The notes under the pieces were generated by a model that saw nothing but the letters and a program-made list of their open reading frames with translations, did not search any database and was not told where the DNA came from. 32,903 bases of DNA from Nitrospirales bacterium. Its GTDB lineage: Bacteria; Nitrospirota; Nitrospiria; Nitrospirales; UBA8639. The position numbers and the translations under genes are program-made. Shown here one piece after another: positions 24,468 through 32,572 of this stretch. Position 1 is the first letter of the stretch, and every line of letters starts with the position of its first letter. Location of the stretch: contig BQIU01000049.1 in NCBI GenBank assembly GCA_021603905.1, positions 1 to 32,903 on the forward strand. Direction: 5' to 3'.

Positions 24468-24561
24468 CAATCGATGATAGGAAATAGGCCTCTGAATTTG
24501 GAGCCGATAGAACCACTCTAGCTAGAAAGAGAATCACTTAAAAAGGGGAATGTCCCCATTT
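24468..24561. repeat. ~95-bp degenerate interspersed repeat, copy A
   Basis: Begins CAATCGATGATAGG and ends with AAAAAGGGGAATGTCCCCAT, where GGGGA-ATG-TCCCC makes a small hairpin. It resembles the segment at 25305-25400 in both end motifs and in the AAAGAGAA/GAAGAAAA interior. It stands right after brnTA copy 1, as the other copies stand after brnTA copy 2. Confidence 0.5.
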
Positions 24562-24621
24562 CCGAGAACAACTTCTTTATAAATAAGAAAATCTCGCTAT
24601 AAAGTCAAAGCTGTACAGCTT

Positions 24622-24650
24622 TTGACAAAATGCCTGAAAGGGGGTACGAT
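24622..24650 (+). promoter_or_regulatory. promoter of brnTA copy 2
   Basis: TTGACA (24622-24627), a 17-base spacer, and TACGAT (24645-24650), a 4/6 match to TATAAT, ending 17 bases before the toxin ATG at 24668. The spacing is optimal for a sigma-70-type promoter, and the same elements precede copy 1. Confidence 0.7.
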
Positions 24651-24667
24651 TGTAGGTACGGTTATGT

Positions 24668-24940
24668 ATGGACGTTGAATGGGATGAAAATAAACGGGAA
24701 ATCAATATCAACGATCACGGTATCGACTTTGTCCGGGCCGCGAGAATTTTTGACAATCCTATACTCGAACGTCTCGATGATCGGAAGGACTATGAAGAAG
24801 ACCGCTATATTGCCATTGGCCATTGGAACGAACAGTTTTTAGTTGTCGTCTATACCTGGCGAGGAAACAATCGCCGGATTATTTCGGCATGGAAGGCAGG
24901 ACGAGATGAAAAAAGAACGTATAACCAAAGTATCGGGTAA
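24668..24940 (+). CDS. brnT: BrnT-family ribonuclease toxin
   Basis: A 90-aa protein MDVEWDENKREININDHGID, FVRAARIFDNPILERLDDRK, EDRYIAIGHWNEQFLVVVY, WRGNNRRIISAWKAGRDEKR. The opening F/VEWDExKxxxNxxxHGIDF, the xxxIFxDP strand, the RYxxIG core and the RIISAxxAxxxExxxY end are the classic BrnT signature. BrnT is a small RelE-like RNase that inhibits translation. The reading frame is intact and preceded by a good promoter. It overlaps brnA by 35 bases. This is the functional member of a tandem duplicated module. Confidence 0.93.
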   Translation: MDVEWDENKREININDHGIDFVRAARIFDNPILERLDDRKDYEEDRYIAIGHWNEQFLVVVYTWRGNNRRIISAWKAGRDEKRTYNQSIG

Positions 24941-25187
24941 TGAGCTAAAAAAAATGGAAGACCGCACACATGCTAATGCGCCTGTGGGCCCATCATTGCC
25001 TAAAGACTTTTGGAAGACGGCGAAGGTCGTCTATCCTGATAGTCCCAAGGAGGCTGTGAAAGTGCGGTATGATCGGGATGTGTTGGAATGGTTCAAAGCC
25101 CAAGGCCGAGGCTATCAAACCCGAATGAATGCGGTACTTCGGTCTTACTATGAAGCACATAGAGATGAACCAAATGTGAAGCGATAA
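24906..25187 (+). CDS. brnA: BrnA-family antitoxin
   Basis: A 93-aa protein with an N-terminal acidic/lysine region (SGNELKKMEDRTHANAP), the LPKDFWKTAKVVYPDS linker, and a C-terminal ribbon-helix-helix: KEAVKVRYDRDVLEWFKAQG, RGYQTRMNAVLRSYYEAHR. The VxxRxDxDVLxWFKxxGxGYQTRxNAVLRxY motif is diagnostic for BrnA (COG3514 type), which neutralises BrnT and represses the operon. The start ATG lies within the end of brnT, 35 bases before its stop. A CCCACTT/AAGTGGG hairpin follows two bases after the stop codon. Confidence 0.93.
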   Translation: MKKERITKVSGNELKKMEDRTHANAPVGPSLPKDFWKTAKVVYPDSPKEAVKVRYDRDVLEWFKAQGRGYQTRMNAVLRSYYEAHRDEPNVKR

Positions 25188-25188
25188 A

Positions 25189-25214
25189 CCCACTTCTTAT
25201 TTGTCAAAAGTGGG
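25189..25214 (+). other. hairpin after brnA copy 2
   Basis: CCCACTT and AAGTGGG pair across a 12-base loop immediately after the stop codon. The equivalent stem after copy 1 (24427 onwards) is weakened but retains CACTT/GAGTG pairing. There is no T-tract, so it is a weak terminator or a 3'-end stabilising hairpin at most. Confidence 0.4.
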
Positions 25215-25230
25215 TGCCGGCAAAATTCTG

Positions 25231-25300
25231 TTATCGGCCCAGGCTGTGTTACGCCGGCGAGGAAGAGAAACGTTTAAAAATGTGAATGTCCCCTTTTCCC
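25231..25300. repeat. degenerate interspersed repeat, copy B (partial)
   Basis: Contains CGGCGAGGAAGAGAAACG and AATGTGAATGTCCCCTTTTC, matching the second half of the repeat also seen at 24468-24561 and 25305-25400. The CAATCGATGAT beginning is replaced by a diverged segment. Confidence 0.45.
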
Positions 25301-25304
25301 TTTC

Positions 25305-25400
25305 CAATCGATGATGGGAACAGGCCATTTTTTCGAGCCAATAAATAGGCGCACTCCCGCGAGGAAGAAAATCGCCAAAAAGGAGAATGTCCCCTTTTAC
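25305..25400. repeat. ~95-bp degenerate interspersed repeat, copy C
   Basis: Begins CAATCGATGATGGGAACAGG and ends AAAAAGGAGAATGTCCCCTT, parallel to copy A. GAGGAAGAAAATCG in the middle parallels copy B. The remaining intergenic DNA up to 25443 shows nothing else that I can identify. Confidence 0.5.
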
Positions 25401-25443
25401 GGGCGAGAACCCTTTAAAAAGTCTTCTCCACTCATCTTTCTTT

Positions 25444-26677
25444 TTAAACGGCCTCCCCGTTTGAGACTATGGCGCGTTTTTCACTGTGAAGCCAATTCAC
25501 CAGAACCACTTGGCAAACCATTTGAAGCAGATTGAATTGAGAATCTTTCTTAAATCTCCCTGCATTAAAGCTAATATTTGATATCTCCCGGTCGCGGGGC
25601 ATGAGCCTACCACCATGGACTATTGCTGACCTAAGACGATACATCTGGTCTATATATTCTTTTGGCAAACGAGCCACATATTCTTCAAGAAATTCCCTGA
25701 ATCTCTCAGAAACTGATTTGTCAAACTGGTCTTTACCACAATTTTGGCACTGACCGATTTTCCTGGCATCCGGCATCAGTCCCTCAAGGGCATGTATTAG
25801 CGACACATAGGCAAGTGAGTGCGAATGCGTCAAAACGCTCGAACTCTTCGCTAACCAGTGGGCAGACTGTAAAATAGTGTGGACTCATTGGAAAGCTGCT
25901 CGTATCTCATAATGCTTTTCTCAAGGGAATCGGGCAATCGAAAGGGTACCCCACCCGAAGCCCGCTGTACCTCGTAATAGTCAGCAGATGGCTCACGAGG
26001 AATTTCCTGCCAGTCTGGGTTCACAAAAAATCCTAGTTTATCTTGATGATCCCAAGTTTGTGACGGAAAGTATCCAACTTGGCGATACGTGAAGTTGATT
26101 GTTCTATTATGGCTATCTGGGACATCCAAAACCCATTCATTCTGTCCCATGTACGTGCCATCAAGCCAAGAAATTTTATTTCGCAGTACCCTATTTAGAA
26201 GGAGCAACAACTCTCTTTTTCTTTTGTCCATACGATGCTGATTTACGTGGTCGTGCTTTGATTTAGCATGTGTAAACTGGAAAATCACTGGATGCTTGCC
26301 CCTACGCCCTGGTTCGATTTTTGGAGCGTCATCGGGAACTGGATAATTTGGAGAAGATCTCCTAATCGGAAAACTCCTACGACAGGTGGGTGAGTAAAAA
26401 AATAAGCCTCCCCAACATTTCTGCCATGATCAATCCGTAACGCTTCATGGATATCTGTCTCAAGGCGAGACAGAAAACTTTCATCATGCGGTTCAACAGA
26501 TCGAATGGCTTTTATAGTGCGAACATCTTTTGCGTACTCTATCCGAAGGCCCCGATAATTGATTACCCCTTCTTTTTGCCATGATACGCCTCCTAATCTT
26601 GACAAAAAACATTCCAATTCATCTGTTTGTTTATCATCCTTAAGGAACCGACGTAAAAGATTAATCTCACCCGGCAT
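25444..26677 (-). pseudogene. HEPN-domain protein split by two frameshifts
   Basis: Three adjacent minus-strand frames form one continuous protein of about 410 aa. From ATG 26677 (MPGEINLLRRFLKDD) the frame runs through YFFTHPPVVGVFRLGDLL. Near 26355 it must shift to read PNYPVPDDAPKIEPGRRGKH and VIFQFTHAKSKHDHV. Near 25880 a second shift restores HWLAKSSSVLTHSHSLAYVS, IHALEGLMPDARKI, a C-x-x-C pair (CQNC) and YRLRSAIVHGGRLM. The R-x4-H motif RSAIVH and the overall C-terminal half fit Apea/HEPN-like domains, many of which are RNases in defence or toxin systems. Each break is explained by one lost base. The N-terminal half is not recognised. In the frames as they stand, a GTGA overlap and a TTG start could alternatively give three separate small proteins. 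Confidence 0.7.
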
Positions 26678-26867
26678 GGCGTTCCCACATAAGATTTTGT
26701 GTTTGCGCAATACCCATAATGACGATTACCCAACAAAATTACAGTCCATTGCTGACTCTGCACCTTCAGCGTTCATTATGAAGCAATATCATTATTCCTG
26801 GGTTTTAGGAGCAGGCGAAATGAAGAAAATATGTCCATAGAAGCAAGAGGATGTTGTAACCCCACGC

Positions 26868-27785
26868 TTACGAAAATCTATCAGCCACCACCGGCTTTCC
26901 TTTTCCATTCCAATGGCCAGCGCTCATCCACTTCGTTACATGTTTGATGGCGAATCGTCCATCGGGATCCAGCACCAAACAACCGGCCTGCCCACCTTTA
27001 ATCCGAGTCACTAATTCCTTTAAGGTTGACTGCGTGGCCTGTTTTGGGCTCTTTCCGCTTTTTATTAAGTCAGTAATCTGCTTGGCCATGACTAAACGCA
27101 TGATGCCTTCCCCGAGTCCAGTCATCGACACCGCACCGGCGGTGTTATCCGCAAACACACCCGCTCCGATTAACGGCGAATCGCCCACTCGACCAGGGAG
27201 CATCATGGGCACTCCTCCTGTTGAAGCTCCAGCGGCAAGATTGCCGAAGCTGTCGAGAACCACAGCTCCCACGGTGTCATACTGAGTCATTTTCTTAAAC
27301 AACCTCATGCTTTTCGATTTTCCCAAACCTGCAAGTTTCAAATCTTTGCGTTTTAAGGTTTTCTTAGGAGCCGCGTTTTTCTCCAACTTAAAATGTCGTG
27401 CCAGGTGAGTCGCGTACTGCCCGACCAGAAGCACGTGATCAGTTTCCTCCATGACTAGCTTTGCGACAGAAATAGGGTGACAAAAACCTTCCAATCCAGC
27501 AACAGCCCCGGCTTGCAGTGAGTATCCCTCCATGATTGACGCATCCATCCGTTGAACACCGTCTAATTGTTTCCGTGAGCCTAACCCCGCATTGAAAAGG
27601 CCAGATTGTTCAAGATGGCAGATCATTCCCTCAACCACACGTAAAGCCGCTTGACCATCCCGCACCATGTCGAATCCGTGGACCAAGGACTCAGACAGAC
27701 ACGTTCGTTGTTTGGAGGAGAGCTTTTGGGAACCAGCACCTCCATGGACCAGCAATCGAGGGGTTCTATGAAAGGACGGCGACAT
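26868..27785 (-). CDS. isoaspartyl peptidase / L-asparaginase-like Ntn hydrolase
   Basis: A 305-aa member of the plant-type asparaginase family, which hydrolyses beta-aspartyl peptides and asparagine after autocleavage into two subunits. RLLVHGGAG at 10-18, LFNAGLGSRKQLDG at 63-76 and MDASIMEG at 80-87 mark the alpha subunit. YDTVGAVVLD contains the nucleophile Thr171, whose N-terminal bond would be cut; the GRVGDSPLIGAGVFADN and GLGEGIMR blocks form the substrate site. ATG 27785 is chosen because it starts right before the first strand; a GTG at 27851 would add a poor extension. The Lys-rich stretch before Thr171 is the normal disordered linker. It has no same-strand partner; a family relative, glycosylasparaginase, is less likely. 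Confidence 0.88.
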   Translation of the reverse strand: MSPSFHRTPRLLVHGGAGSQKLSSKQRTCLSESLVHGFDMVRDGQAALRVVEGMICHLEQSGLFNAGLGSRKQLDGVQRMDASIMEGYSLQAGAVAGLEGFCHPISVAKLVMEETDHVLLVGQYATHLARHFKLEKNAAPKKTLKRKDLKLAGLGKSKSMRLFKKMTQYDTVGAVVLDSFGNLAAGASTGGVPMMLPGRVGDSPLIGAGVFADNTAGAVSMTGLGEGIMRLVMAKQITDLIKSGKSPKQATQSTLKELVTRIKGGQAGCLVLDPDGRFAIKHVTKWMSAGHWNGKGKPVVADRFS

Positions 27786-28097
27786 CACAAATTCAACGAG
27801 AAAGTTGGAGAAGGACCTGTGGACAATACAACAATGAATACTCAAAACCACTCAGATCGTTCCCAATCATACAAAAAATCCACCGTCAGATCTATTCGGT
27901 TTCATTCATCAATCCTGAGCACTCGTTGCCCGCCTGTAGCCTGTCTAAATAGCGATTGCATTAAGTCAGATACCGTCCAGGCGTCGATTTGTGCTGGAAG
28001 CACTCCGACCTCAGAACAAACGCCCGTACCTCTATTTATATGAATTTGAATAATCAACCCGAAGATCATGCGCACTTCGCACGTTCCTACCTCAAAC

Positions 28098-28114
28098 AGT
28101 ATCGTATCGATACT
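28098..28114. promoter_or_regulatory. operator-like palindrome 1 upstream of M14 peptidase gene
   Basis: AGTATCGTATCGATACT is a perfect inverted repeat with 7-base arms around TAT. It ends three bases before a TTGACA box at 28118-28123. It matches 14 of 16 bases of a second site starting exactly 53 bases downstream. Confidence 0.55.
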
Positions 28115-28117
28115 TCA

Positions 28118-28146
28118 TTGACAAACAGAGATGATCGTGTAACACT
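28118..28146 (+). promoter_or_regulatory. promoter candidate for the M14 peptidase gene
   Basis: TTGACA at 28118-28123 is a perfect -35 hexamer. At 16 bases spacing TAACAC, or at 17 bases AACACT, could act as -10; both are imperfect. Transcription would begin near the second palindrome and run about 180 bases before the start codon at 28332. Confidence 0.45.
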
Positions 28147-28150
28147 CATT

Positions 28151-28166
28151 AGTATCGATTCGATAC
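28151..28166. promoter_or_regulatory. operator-like palindrome 2 upstream of M14 peptidase gene
   Basis: GTATCGATTCGATAC (28152-28166) is a perfect 7+1+7 inverted repeat. With the preceding A it repeats the first site as a direct copy, 53 bases away, close to five helical turns, so two dimers could bind the same DNA face. Confidence 0.55.
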
Positions 28167-28331
28167 ATAGTTTGATTCCATCAAAAAGAGAGCTGCAATA
28201 AAAAAACATTTTCTATTATTCAAGACTCCCAATTGCTAGCCTGCTCCTTTTTATTTACATGAATTATTGCTCGTCGGATATGCAACTGAATGATTTGTGG
28301 CCAATATATTTTCTTAACCAAGGAGGGTGAC

Positions 28332-29864
28332 ATGAAACAAAGGACTCGGCGGCATTGGATTCTACTGGTCTGTTTGGTGGCCTGTAGTATGGCCTTTCCA
28401 ATAGGTGCAAGTGCTATTGAACCAGATGTCAAGAAGCAGAGGTTTCGTGATTTAACCACACATGAGCAACTCAAAAACAAACTTTTGCGTATTCAACGGC
28501 GGGCGAGGAACACGATTCAGGTCGGTCCCTTGATTAAGAATCAAGATAATGGCGGTTTAATAAATATTGATGTGGATTTAGTGCTCGGACCATCGACAAA
28601 ACCTGATGCCTGTGGACCTGAGAATGTACAGCCAACCGTCAGAGAAGCCGTAATCTGTACGATCAATGACGGAGGGCGAGGCAATCAGGTTCCGAGTAAA
28701 ATTGGACTATCGACCCAAGGCCGCGAGCTGTGGAGCGCACGATTAGGCAATAAACATGGCATGAAAGTTCTATTCATTACTCAACAACATGGCAATGAAG
28801 TTCGGTCGACGGAAGCGGCGTTACAGGTAATTGAATACCTTTCTCGTACGAGACACACATTTCACAAAAGCCTGCTTGAAAAGCTGGATATCTTGTTTCT
28901 TGTCCGTGCAAACCCAGACGGCGGGGAGCCATCACCGGAATGCTTTATTGGCACACCGTTCGGCACTGTGATTCAGGAGAATTGTGCGCTGACCCGCACC
29001 AATGTTGATCCACAAGCCGGAGGAGGGTATGGCGAAGACTCTGAAAGTGATTTCTTCGGAACCGTGGGTGTGGGCTATAACCTGAACCGGTATCATTATG
29101 TTGACCTGAAACATCAGATTCGACCACAAGAAAACCAAGCGATGGTCGCCACCGCTTTAGCCTGGCGCCCAGAAGTGGTGTTTGATCTTCATGGTGATAT
29201 TCATAAAACAGCCTGCGGCATTGATCCCACCAGTATTACACCAGGAGCTCTTGTTAGCGGGTTGCCTAGTGCGCAATGTCAAGCAGGCAGTGATGAATCT
29301 GCGGTGGTATTGAGTCCCATAGTTTCTATGCTTAATGAAGATGGGGGTCTCCAACAAAGGCGTTCACGCACCTTAGCAGCCAGAATTGCCCATAAGGTGA
29401 GCCAAAGTGGTTTTGGCTTGGTGAATCGATTTGCACAAATCAATACTGGGGCCGGTGCGATCAATGAAGGGGGCGCGGGTGCGTATGCGAAAGTCGGCGC
29501 GGTCGTGGGCGGATGGGAAAGCCTCAATTTCACCAATGCCGTCAGCCTTTCTATTCAGCGTATTGTCGATGGAATGCCGGTTCCTGGATTAACTCCGGAA
29601 TGGTTTATGGGCAATACCCGATTCCGGTTTGTGAATACATTGATGAATGCCGTGGCCATCATGGAAGGGTTGAAGGTGGTGAGTGAATGGACGTCAACGG
29701 AGCCTGGTGATGAAGGCGGCTATTGCGATCTGCCGTTAACCACAGCCATTAAAGTGGCATTTCCTGAAGACGTGTTTGGACCCCAGCCAGGCTACGGGCC
29801 TTTTATTCTTCCTCTGATTGGTTCACTGTTACAAGTGCTCGATAGTTGTTCGACCAATCCCTAG
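28332..29864 (+). CDS. secreted M14-family zinc carboxypeptidase
   Basis: A 510-aa protein with a signal peptide (MKQRTRRHWILLVCLVACSM, likely cut after GASA at 28) and a metallocarboxypeptidase domain. Zinc ligands are in QQHGNE (His153, Glu156) and DLHGD (His287); NPDGGEP at 194-200 and NLNRYHY near 250-256 supply the substrate carboxylate-binding region; GGWESLNF carries the probable catalytic Glu. It trims C-terminal residues of peptides, or acts on cell-wall peptides, outside the cytoplasm. ATG 28332 follows a strong AAGGAGGG. The 546-base upstream gap holds a promoter with paired palindromes, so expression is probably conditional. A strong terminator follows. Subfamily and substrate cannot be set from sequence alone. 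Confidence 0.88.
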   Translation: MKQRTRRHWILLVCLVACSMAFPIGASAIEPDVKKQRFRDLTTHEQLKNKLLRIQRRARNTIQVGPLIKNQDNGGLINIDVDLVLGPSTKPDACGPENVQPTVREAVICTINDGGRGNQVPSKIGLSTQGRELWSARLGNKHGMKVLFITQQHGNEVRSTEAALQVIEYLSRTRHTFHKSLLEKLDILFLVRANPDGGEPSPECFIGTPFGTVIQENCALTRTNVDPQAGGGYGEDSESDFFGTVGVGYNLNRYHYVDLKHQIRPQENQAMVATALAWRPEVVFDLHGDIHKTACGIDPTSITPGALVSGLPSAQCQAGSDESAVVLSPIVSMLNEDGGLQQRRSRTLAARIAHKVSQSGFGLVNRFAQINTGAGAINEGGAGAYAKVGAVVGGWESLNFTNAVSLSIQRIVDGMPVPGLTPEWFMGNTRFRFVNTLMNAVAIMEGLKVVSEWTSTEPGDEGGYCDLPLTTAIKVAFPEDVFGPQPGYGPFILPLIGSLLQVLDSCSTNP

Positions 29865-29907
29865 AGAGAACGTTGTTCGACACCAGACGTCCACCTGAAA
29901 ACGAGTA

Positions 29908-29936
29908 AAAAGCCCCGTCACTTTGGCGGGGCTTTT
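29908..29936. terminator. bidirectional intrinsic terminator
   Basis: AAAAGCCCCG and CGGGGCTTTT form a perfect 10-base inverted repeat with a 9-base loop, GC-rich at the core and with A- and T-tracts at the ends. It lies 44 bases after the M14 peptidase stop. On the minus strand it could also end transcripts of the histidine kinase operon, whose last stop is at 30150. Confidence 0.9.
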
Positions 29937-30149
29937 CTCAAACCCACCCCACGTGTGGACGCCATCCTCATGGATATGGTGAAACTCGCTTATCGTACAG
30001 ACCCTCAGGCAAACTCTCATGATCCGGCTACCGCCACTCTCAACAAACTTTGCACAAGCAATCCTCATGTCTTCGATGATTCATCACTATCAGATATGCT
30101 GAGAGTATTGCGTACAACTTATACGTTTTTCAGGAAGTTTATTTGTACT

Positions 30150-31610
30150 TCATGCTTGAAGATAGGAAACCCCGGCGCATTCTCTAGAACTGGAAGAGTC
30201 GGCTTTGGGTAAATGAATCCTCACACAGAATCCTTTGGGGTCATCATGAATCAGCACAATATCCCCACCGTGCTGTCGGACAATAGATCGAGCAATCGCC
30301 ATACCGAGCCCAATCCCGCCTGTTTCATGACTCCGCGACTCTTCGAGGCGAACAAAGGGTTGGAAGACCCGCTCCGCATCCCGAGATGAAATACCCGGAC
30401 CATCATCATAAATCAAAACTTGAAATTCCAGGTCTAATGATCGAAGTTCAACCCGTGCCTGCTGACCATACAGCACAGCATTTTCTATTACATTGCGAAA
30501 CGCACGCTTGAGGCTCACCGGCCTGCACGTATAGGGAGTTTTGTCCATGCCTTCCCATGTGATATCCAATTTGAGGTCAGTCAAATCCTGGCAAAGACTA
30601 TCAATGAGTGCGGCGAGGTCAACCGAGCGAGAATGCTCAGTAGACGCCTCATCACGCGCAAAGGCCAGCGTCTCTTCACTCATTCGTTGCATTTCCTCCA
30701 ACGTGGCTAACATCTTCTGTTTGATCTCTTCATCTGTGACAAATTCGACTTGGAGCCGAAGAGACGTCATTGGAGTGCGTAGATCATGGCTAATCGCGGC
30801 TAACATGTGCGTTCGATCTTGCACAAAACGCTGAAGACGCGCATTCATACGATTGAAGGCCCGAATGGTGTGCTGAAGATCAATCGGTCCATCTTCAGAA
30901 ACCGGGACAATGGTTTCCCCACGGCCAACGGCTTCAGCAGCCTTCGCCAACGTCTCCAAGGGACGAGTAATGCGCTGAACCATCCACACCACAATGAGAC
31001 AAATGCTGCCCACAGCTAAGGTCATCGAAAAAAACGTTGGCAACGCCCATCGGATCAGAGGTGGGTTGATACCTAACCCAACATTGAGCCATCGTCTATC
31101 CGTAAGTTGAGCTGAAATCACGAGACCAGGCGGATCTACCTGGGACAAGGAAAAAGAAGAGGGCGAGTCGTCCAGCTTATGACCCCATGACACATCAATA
31201 GCCTCTGGCATACCGACCTGCTGCTCGTGACTTAAGAGTCGCACGTCACGAATATCATGCTCTCCGAGCAACGCATGAAGACGAGTCATCAGATCATGTT
31301 CGATTTGACTCACATGAGGTGGAACTGGACTAGTTTCTGCAAACCAAAAGTACAACTTTCGTGAACTTGCCGCTTGCACCATTTGGGGATGAATGGCCGG
31401 AGACGTCGTTTCGATAAGCTGAATTAATGAGGCCATGCGTTCCAAGATTTGCGTCCGTTCGACTAATCGAGTAGCCGCCCGGCGTTCGTCCATAAAAATC
31501 AGAAAATTGGCAACTTGAGCAATCCCCAACGCGGCGATAAGCAACGCAATCAATTGCCCCGTCAATCGCTGCGGATACCACCGCCGCACTCGTGTCGCGA
31601 GAACAGTCAC
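30150..31610 (-). CDS. sensor histidine kinase (EnvZ/OmpR type)
   Basis: A 486-aa membrane kinase. TM1 is LTGQLIALLIAALGIAQVAN, followed by a periplasmic sensor of about 150 residues, then TM2 TFFSMTLAVGSICLIVVWMV, a HAMP domain (ITRPLETLAKAAEAVGRGE), the phosphoacceptor H-box AAISHDLRTPMTSLRLQ, and the ATPase N-box FRNVIENAVLYG, G1 DDGPGI and G2 GGIGLGMAIA. GTG 31610 is chosen because it overlaps the response-regulator stop (GTGA) with GGGGAGG ten bases upstream; a longer frame to 31652 lies inside the regulator gene. The HisKA H-box and EnvZ-like periplasmic layout suggest an envelope or ion signal. The operon is divergent from an efflux outer-membrane gene. Confidence 0.93.
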   Translation of the reverse strand: MTVLATRVRRWYPQRLTGQLIALLIAALGIAQVANFLIFMDERRAATRLVERTQILERMASLIQLIETTSPAIHPQMVQAASSRKLYFWFAETSPVPPHVSQIEHDLMTRLHALLGEHDIRDVRLLSHEQQVGMPEAIDVSWGHKLDDSPSSFSLSQVDPPGLVISAQLTDRRWLNVGLGINPPLIRWALPTFFSMTLAVGSICLIVVWMVQRITRPLETLAKAAEAVGRGETIVPVSEDGPIDLQHTIRAFNRMNARLQRFVQDRTHMLAAISHDLRTPMTSLRLQVEFVTDEEIKQKMLATLEEMQRMSEETLAFARDEASTEHSRSVDLAALIDSLCQDLTDLKLDITWEGMDKTPYTCRPVSLKRAFRNVIENAVLYGQQARVELRSLDLEFQVLIYDDGPGISSRDAERVFQPFVRLEESRSHETGGIGLGMAIARSIVRQHGGDIVLIHDDPKGFCVRIHLPKADSSSSRECAGVSYLQA

Positions 31611-32326
31611 TCGGGTCTGACCTCCCCTGTAAACGTATACCCATCTCCCCACACTGTTTTGATCAGCGTAGGACTTTTCGGATCTATTTCAATTTTTTTT
31701 CGCAACCGACTTACTTGAATGTCGATACTGCGATCAATAACATCAGTCATGCGGTTTCGGGTCAAATCCAATAACTGATCTCGGGTGAGGACCATTCGCG
31801 GATGGGTCAAGAAAACCATCAGCAGCACGAATTCACTGGTACTAAGAGGAATCGCGACGCGATCGACCCCCATCAGTTCCCGTTGATGGACATGGAGCGT
31901 CCATCGATCGAACTTCATCATACTTGCCAAGGGCTCCCGGTCTTTTCTGGGCAGGCTATTGACGCGTCGTAATACCGCTTTAATGCGCGCCAAGAGTTCA
32001 CGCGGATTAAACGGCTTCACAACATAATCATCCGCCCCCATCTCTAGGCCGACAATCCGATCAGATTCGTCTGCCATAGCCGTGAGAAGAATGATCGGAA
32101 TGTCTTTCGTGTCACGCAAATGGCGGCAGAGGGATAATCCGTCTTCTCCAGGCATCATGATATCAAGCACCAAAAGATCAATAGAGGTCATTCCTAGAAT
32201 TTTTCGTGCTTCCGCAGCGCTTTCAGCGGTCTGTATGCGAAATCCTTTGAGCTTCAGATAGTCAGCCAATGGGTTTCGTATGGATGGTTCATCGTCAACA
32301 ATAAGAATATGAGGTAAAGATTCCAT
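31607..32326 (-). CDS. OmpR-family response regulator
   Basis: A 239-aa two-domain regulator. The receiver domain has the acidic pocket DDE near residue 11, phosphoacceptor Asp55 in VLDIMMPGEDG, conserved Thr82 in LLTAMAD and Lys104 in VVKPFNPRELL. The C-terminal winged helix contains LTRDQLLDLTRNR, IDIQVSRLRKKIE and TVWGDGYTFTGEV, typical of OmpR/PhoB DNA binding. It is first in the operon and overlaps the kinase start by four bases. It is probably phosphorylated by the adjacent kinase. Likely targets are itself and the divergent efflux gene, inferred from position. Confidence 0.95.
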   Translation of the reverse strand: MESLPHILIVDDEPSIRNPLADYLKLKGFRIQTAESAAEARKILGMTSIDLLVLDIMMPGEDGLSLCRHLRDTKDIPIILLTAMADESDRIVGLEMGADDYVVKPFNPRELLARIKAVLRRVNSLPRKDREPLASMMKFDRWTLHVHQRELMGVDRVAIPLSTSEFVLLMVFLTHPRMVLTRDQLLDLTRNRMTDVIDRSIDIQVSRLRKKIEIDPKSPTLIKTVWGDGYTFTGEVRPE

Positions 32327-32572
32327 AACGTGCTCGAAGGGAGAACTCCTTCATTATGACGTGAAATGGCAAAAGGTGAAAAGAAAAATTGTATCAAAGT
32401 TTGTCAAAACATGGGTACGAAATACTTTCTTACAAAAAAGCCTGCTCTCCTCGTCGCCTTTGAATATTTGTTCGTTATACTGAGGATATACACGCGAATA
32501 GCCATCTTTCGATAACCTTCAGCCAGGACGATGCGCCTTGTTTGTCCGATAGGTTTGTCCGATAGTTCTGTC

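Noticed and set aside
25189..25214. Intrinsic terminator after brnA copy 2
   Set aside because: The stem is good but no T-tract follows, so it is listed only as a hairpin.
22630..25400. CRISPR array
   Set aside because: The repeats are few, about 95 bp long, degenerate and irregularly spaced, and no cas gene is present.
27989..28201. Plus-strand frame containing MNLNNQPEDHAHFARSYLKQ
   Set aside because: It has no ribosome-binding site and its codons are occupied by the paired palindromes and promoter, which explain the sequence better. A short leader peptide cannot be excluded.
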